This document shows, one piece after another, positions 63,265-64,000 of a stretch of 64,000 bases of DNA. The notes beneath the pieces were generated by a model that was not told the origin of the DNA, did not search any database, and saw only the letters and a program-made list of their open reading frames with translations. The stretch covers positions 1 through 64,000 of the forward strand of contig DAOURK010000005.1 in NCBI GenBank assembly GCA_030625085.1, given 5' to 3'. Position numbers and translations under genes: made by a program. The first letter of the stretch is position 1. Each line of letters begins with the position of its first letter. This stretch comes from Pseudomonadota bacterium (GTDB lineage: Bacteria > SZUA-182 > DTGQ01).

Positions 63265-64000
63265 ATGAGGTTTTTCAAAGACACGCATATTGATTTTTTA
63301 GGATATTGGAAATGGGCTTTCATTGGATCAAGTGTTTTAATTATTATTGGGCTTGTCTCTCTCATTATCAAGGGGCCCAAATATGGTATAGATTTTGCCG
63401 GTGGTACAATAATACAGGTAAAATTTACTGACGAGGTTGACCTAGCCAAAATCCGCAAAGGACTACAAGACATTCAACTGGGTGATAGCGTTATTCAACA
63501 ATATGGACCCAAAAATCAAAATGAAGTACTTATCAGTTTAAAAAAAACAACCAGTTCACTTAAGGGGATAGGTGAAAACATCAAGGAGGTTCTCACTACC
63601 TTATTTACTGAAAAAGGATTTGAAATCCGCCGGGTGGAAATGGTCGGCCCAAAGGTTGGAAAAGACTTGCGCCAACAAGGGTTATGGGCTATCATTTTCG
63701 CCATTATAGGAATTCTGCTTTATGCCTGGTGGCGATTTGAGTTTTCTTTTTCTATAGGGGCTATTGTGGCTTTAGTTCATGATACCTTAATCACCATAGG
63801 AGCCATTTCCTTAACCAATAGAGAATTTAGTCTTCCCGTGGTAGCCGCTTTATTGACGATTGTAGGATACTCCATTAATGATACCATTGTTGTTTATGAT
63901 CGCGTGCGTGAAAACGTTCGCTTGAATCGTGACAAAAGCCTATTCAATACTCTCAACCTTTCCATCAATGAAACCTTGGGACGTACTTTTTTAACTACCT
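63265..64000 (+). CDS. secF: Protein translocase subunit SecF (cut by window end)
   Basis: The start ATG at 63265 follows GGAGGATAAT; 245 codons are present and no stop is reached. The first membrane helix (WAFIGSSVLIIIGLVSLII) and the GPKYGIDFAGGTIIQVKF segment are followed by RRVEMVGPKVGKDLRQQG and the C-terminal membrane part VAALLTIVGYSINDTIVVYD, with RVRENVR. All are SecF marks. The missing part is about the last 50-60 residues. It works with SecD and YajC. Confidence 0.96.
   Translation, partial: MRFFKDTHIDFLGYWKWAFIGSSVLIIIGLVSLIIKGPKYGIDFAGGTIIQVKFTDEVDLAKIRKGLQDIQLGDSVIQQYGPKNQNEVLISLKKTTSSLKGIGENIKEVLTTLFTEKGFEIRRVEMVGPKVGKDLRQQGLWAIIFAIIGILLYAWWRFEFSFSIGAIVALVHDTLITIGAISLTNREFSLPVVAALLTIVGYSINDTIVVYDRVRENVRLNRDKSLFNTLNLSINETLGRTFLTT

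Overview
The window is AT-rich and gene-dense and reads as one stretch of a chromosome, not a plasmid or phage. It carries core genes: two class I tRNA synthetases (leuS, ileS) plus gltX, a ribosomal protein/translation block (rpsB-tsf-pyrH-frr), lipoprotein processing (lgt, lspA), type II fatty acid synthesis, and SecDF/YajC. LptE points to an outer membrane with LPS, and a class A penicillin-binding protein points to a peptidoglycan wall, so the host is a diderm bacterium. A multiheme cytochrome c, ferredoxins, a ferredoxin-fused EtfA and a 2-hydroxyacyl-CoA dehydratase-type pair point to anaerobic metabolism. Several gene orders (leuS-lptE-holA; proC-yggT-divIVA-yggU; yceD-rpmF-plsX-fabH) are of the kind seen in Desulfobacterota-like lineages and candidate phyla. 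I cannot name the phylum from sequence alone.

Layout. 1-1.8 kb: small hypothetical genes, a TPR membrane protein and a tRNA-Gly(CCC), possibly the end of an accessory segment. 1.9-7.7 kb: pbp1A, then a minus-strand pair encoding an octaheme-like cytochrome c and a secreted beta-propeller protein with a degenerate DUF3604/PHP-like end. 8.1-13.8 kb: leuS, lptE, holA and a THUMP-type RNA methyltransferase. 14-16.5 kb: a class II aldolase with a Cys-rich tail, then 1 kb of repeats. 16.5-22.9 kb: an HgdB/HgdC-type reductase pair, a small zinc-ribbon protein, and ileS-lspA-lgt on the minus strand. 23.5-28.5 kb: two large secreted proteins. 28.5-40.6 kb: a long minus-strand lipid block (yceD-rpmF-plsX-fabH, acyl-CoA dehydrogenase-etfB-etfA, fabD, a PilX-like protein, fabG-acpP-fabF-rnc). 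40.9-42.7 kb: gltX with tRNA-Gln and tRNA-Glu. 43-46 kb: tatA, a DUF362 ferredoxin protein, a ferredoxin and a lone response regulator. 46-52 kb: pgeF, proC, yggT, divIVA, yggU, a short GlmU, a MinD/ParA-type ATPase and a J-domain/HTH protein. 52-56 kb: galT-like, larC, larB and a glycosyltransferase. 56-64 kb: rpsB-tsf-pyrH-frr, then tgt-yajC-HD-secD-secF, with secF cut by the window end.

Between genes there are at least two families of dispersed imperfect palindromes. Family A has termini like TGTCATTTCGA. Family B is built on a GCAGGGCTAAAGCCCTGC core inside longer AT-rich arms. One family A copy lies in the predicted leuS leader. A third, shorter family (C) resembles CCACAAAGACACAAAG.

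The points most worth following are: the acyl-CoA dehydrogenase/EtfB/ferredoxin-EtfA unit inside the fatty-acid block, where no enoyl-ACP reductase is visible; the pairing of a multiheme cytochrome with a secreted, apparently metal-site-degenerate PHP-like protein; the two-gene HgdB/HgdC system, which may be a double-cubane-type reductase; a GlmU without its acetyltransferase half; a J-domain protein lacking HPD; and a perfect 28-bp inverted repeat. I saw no CRISPR array, rRNA, complete insertion sequence or defence system.
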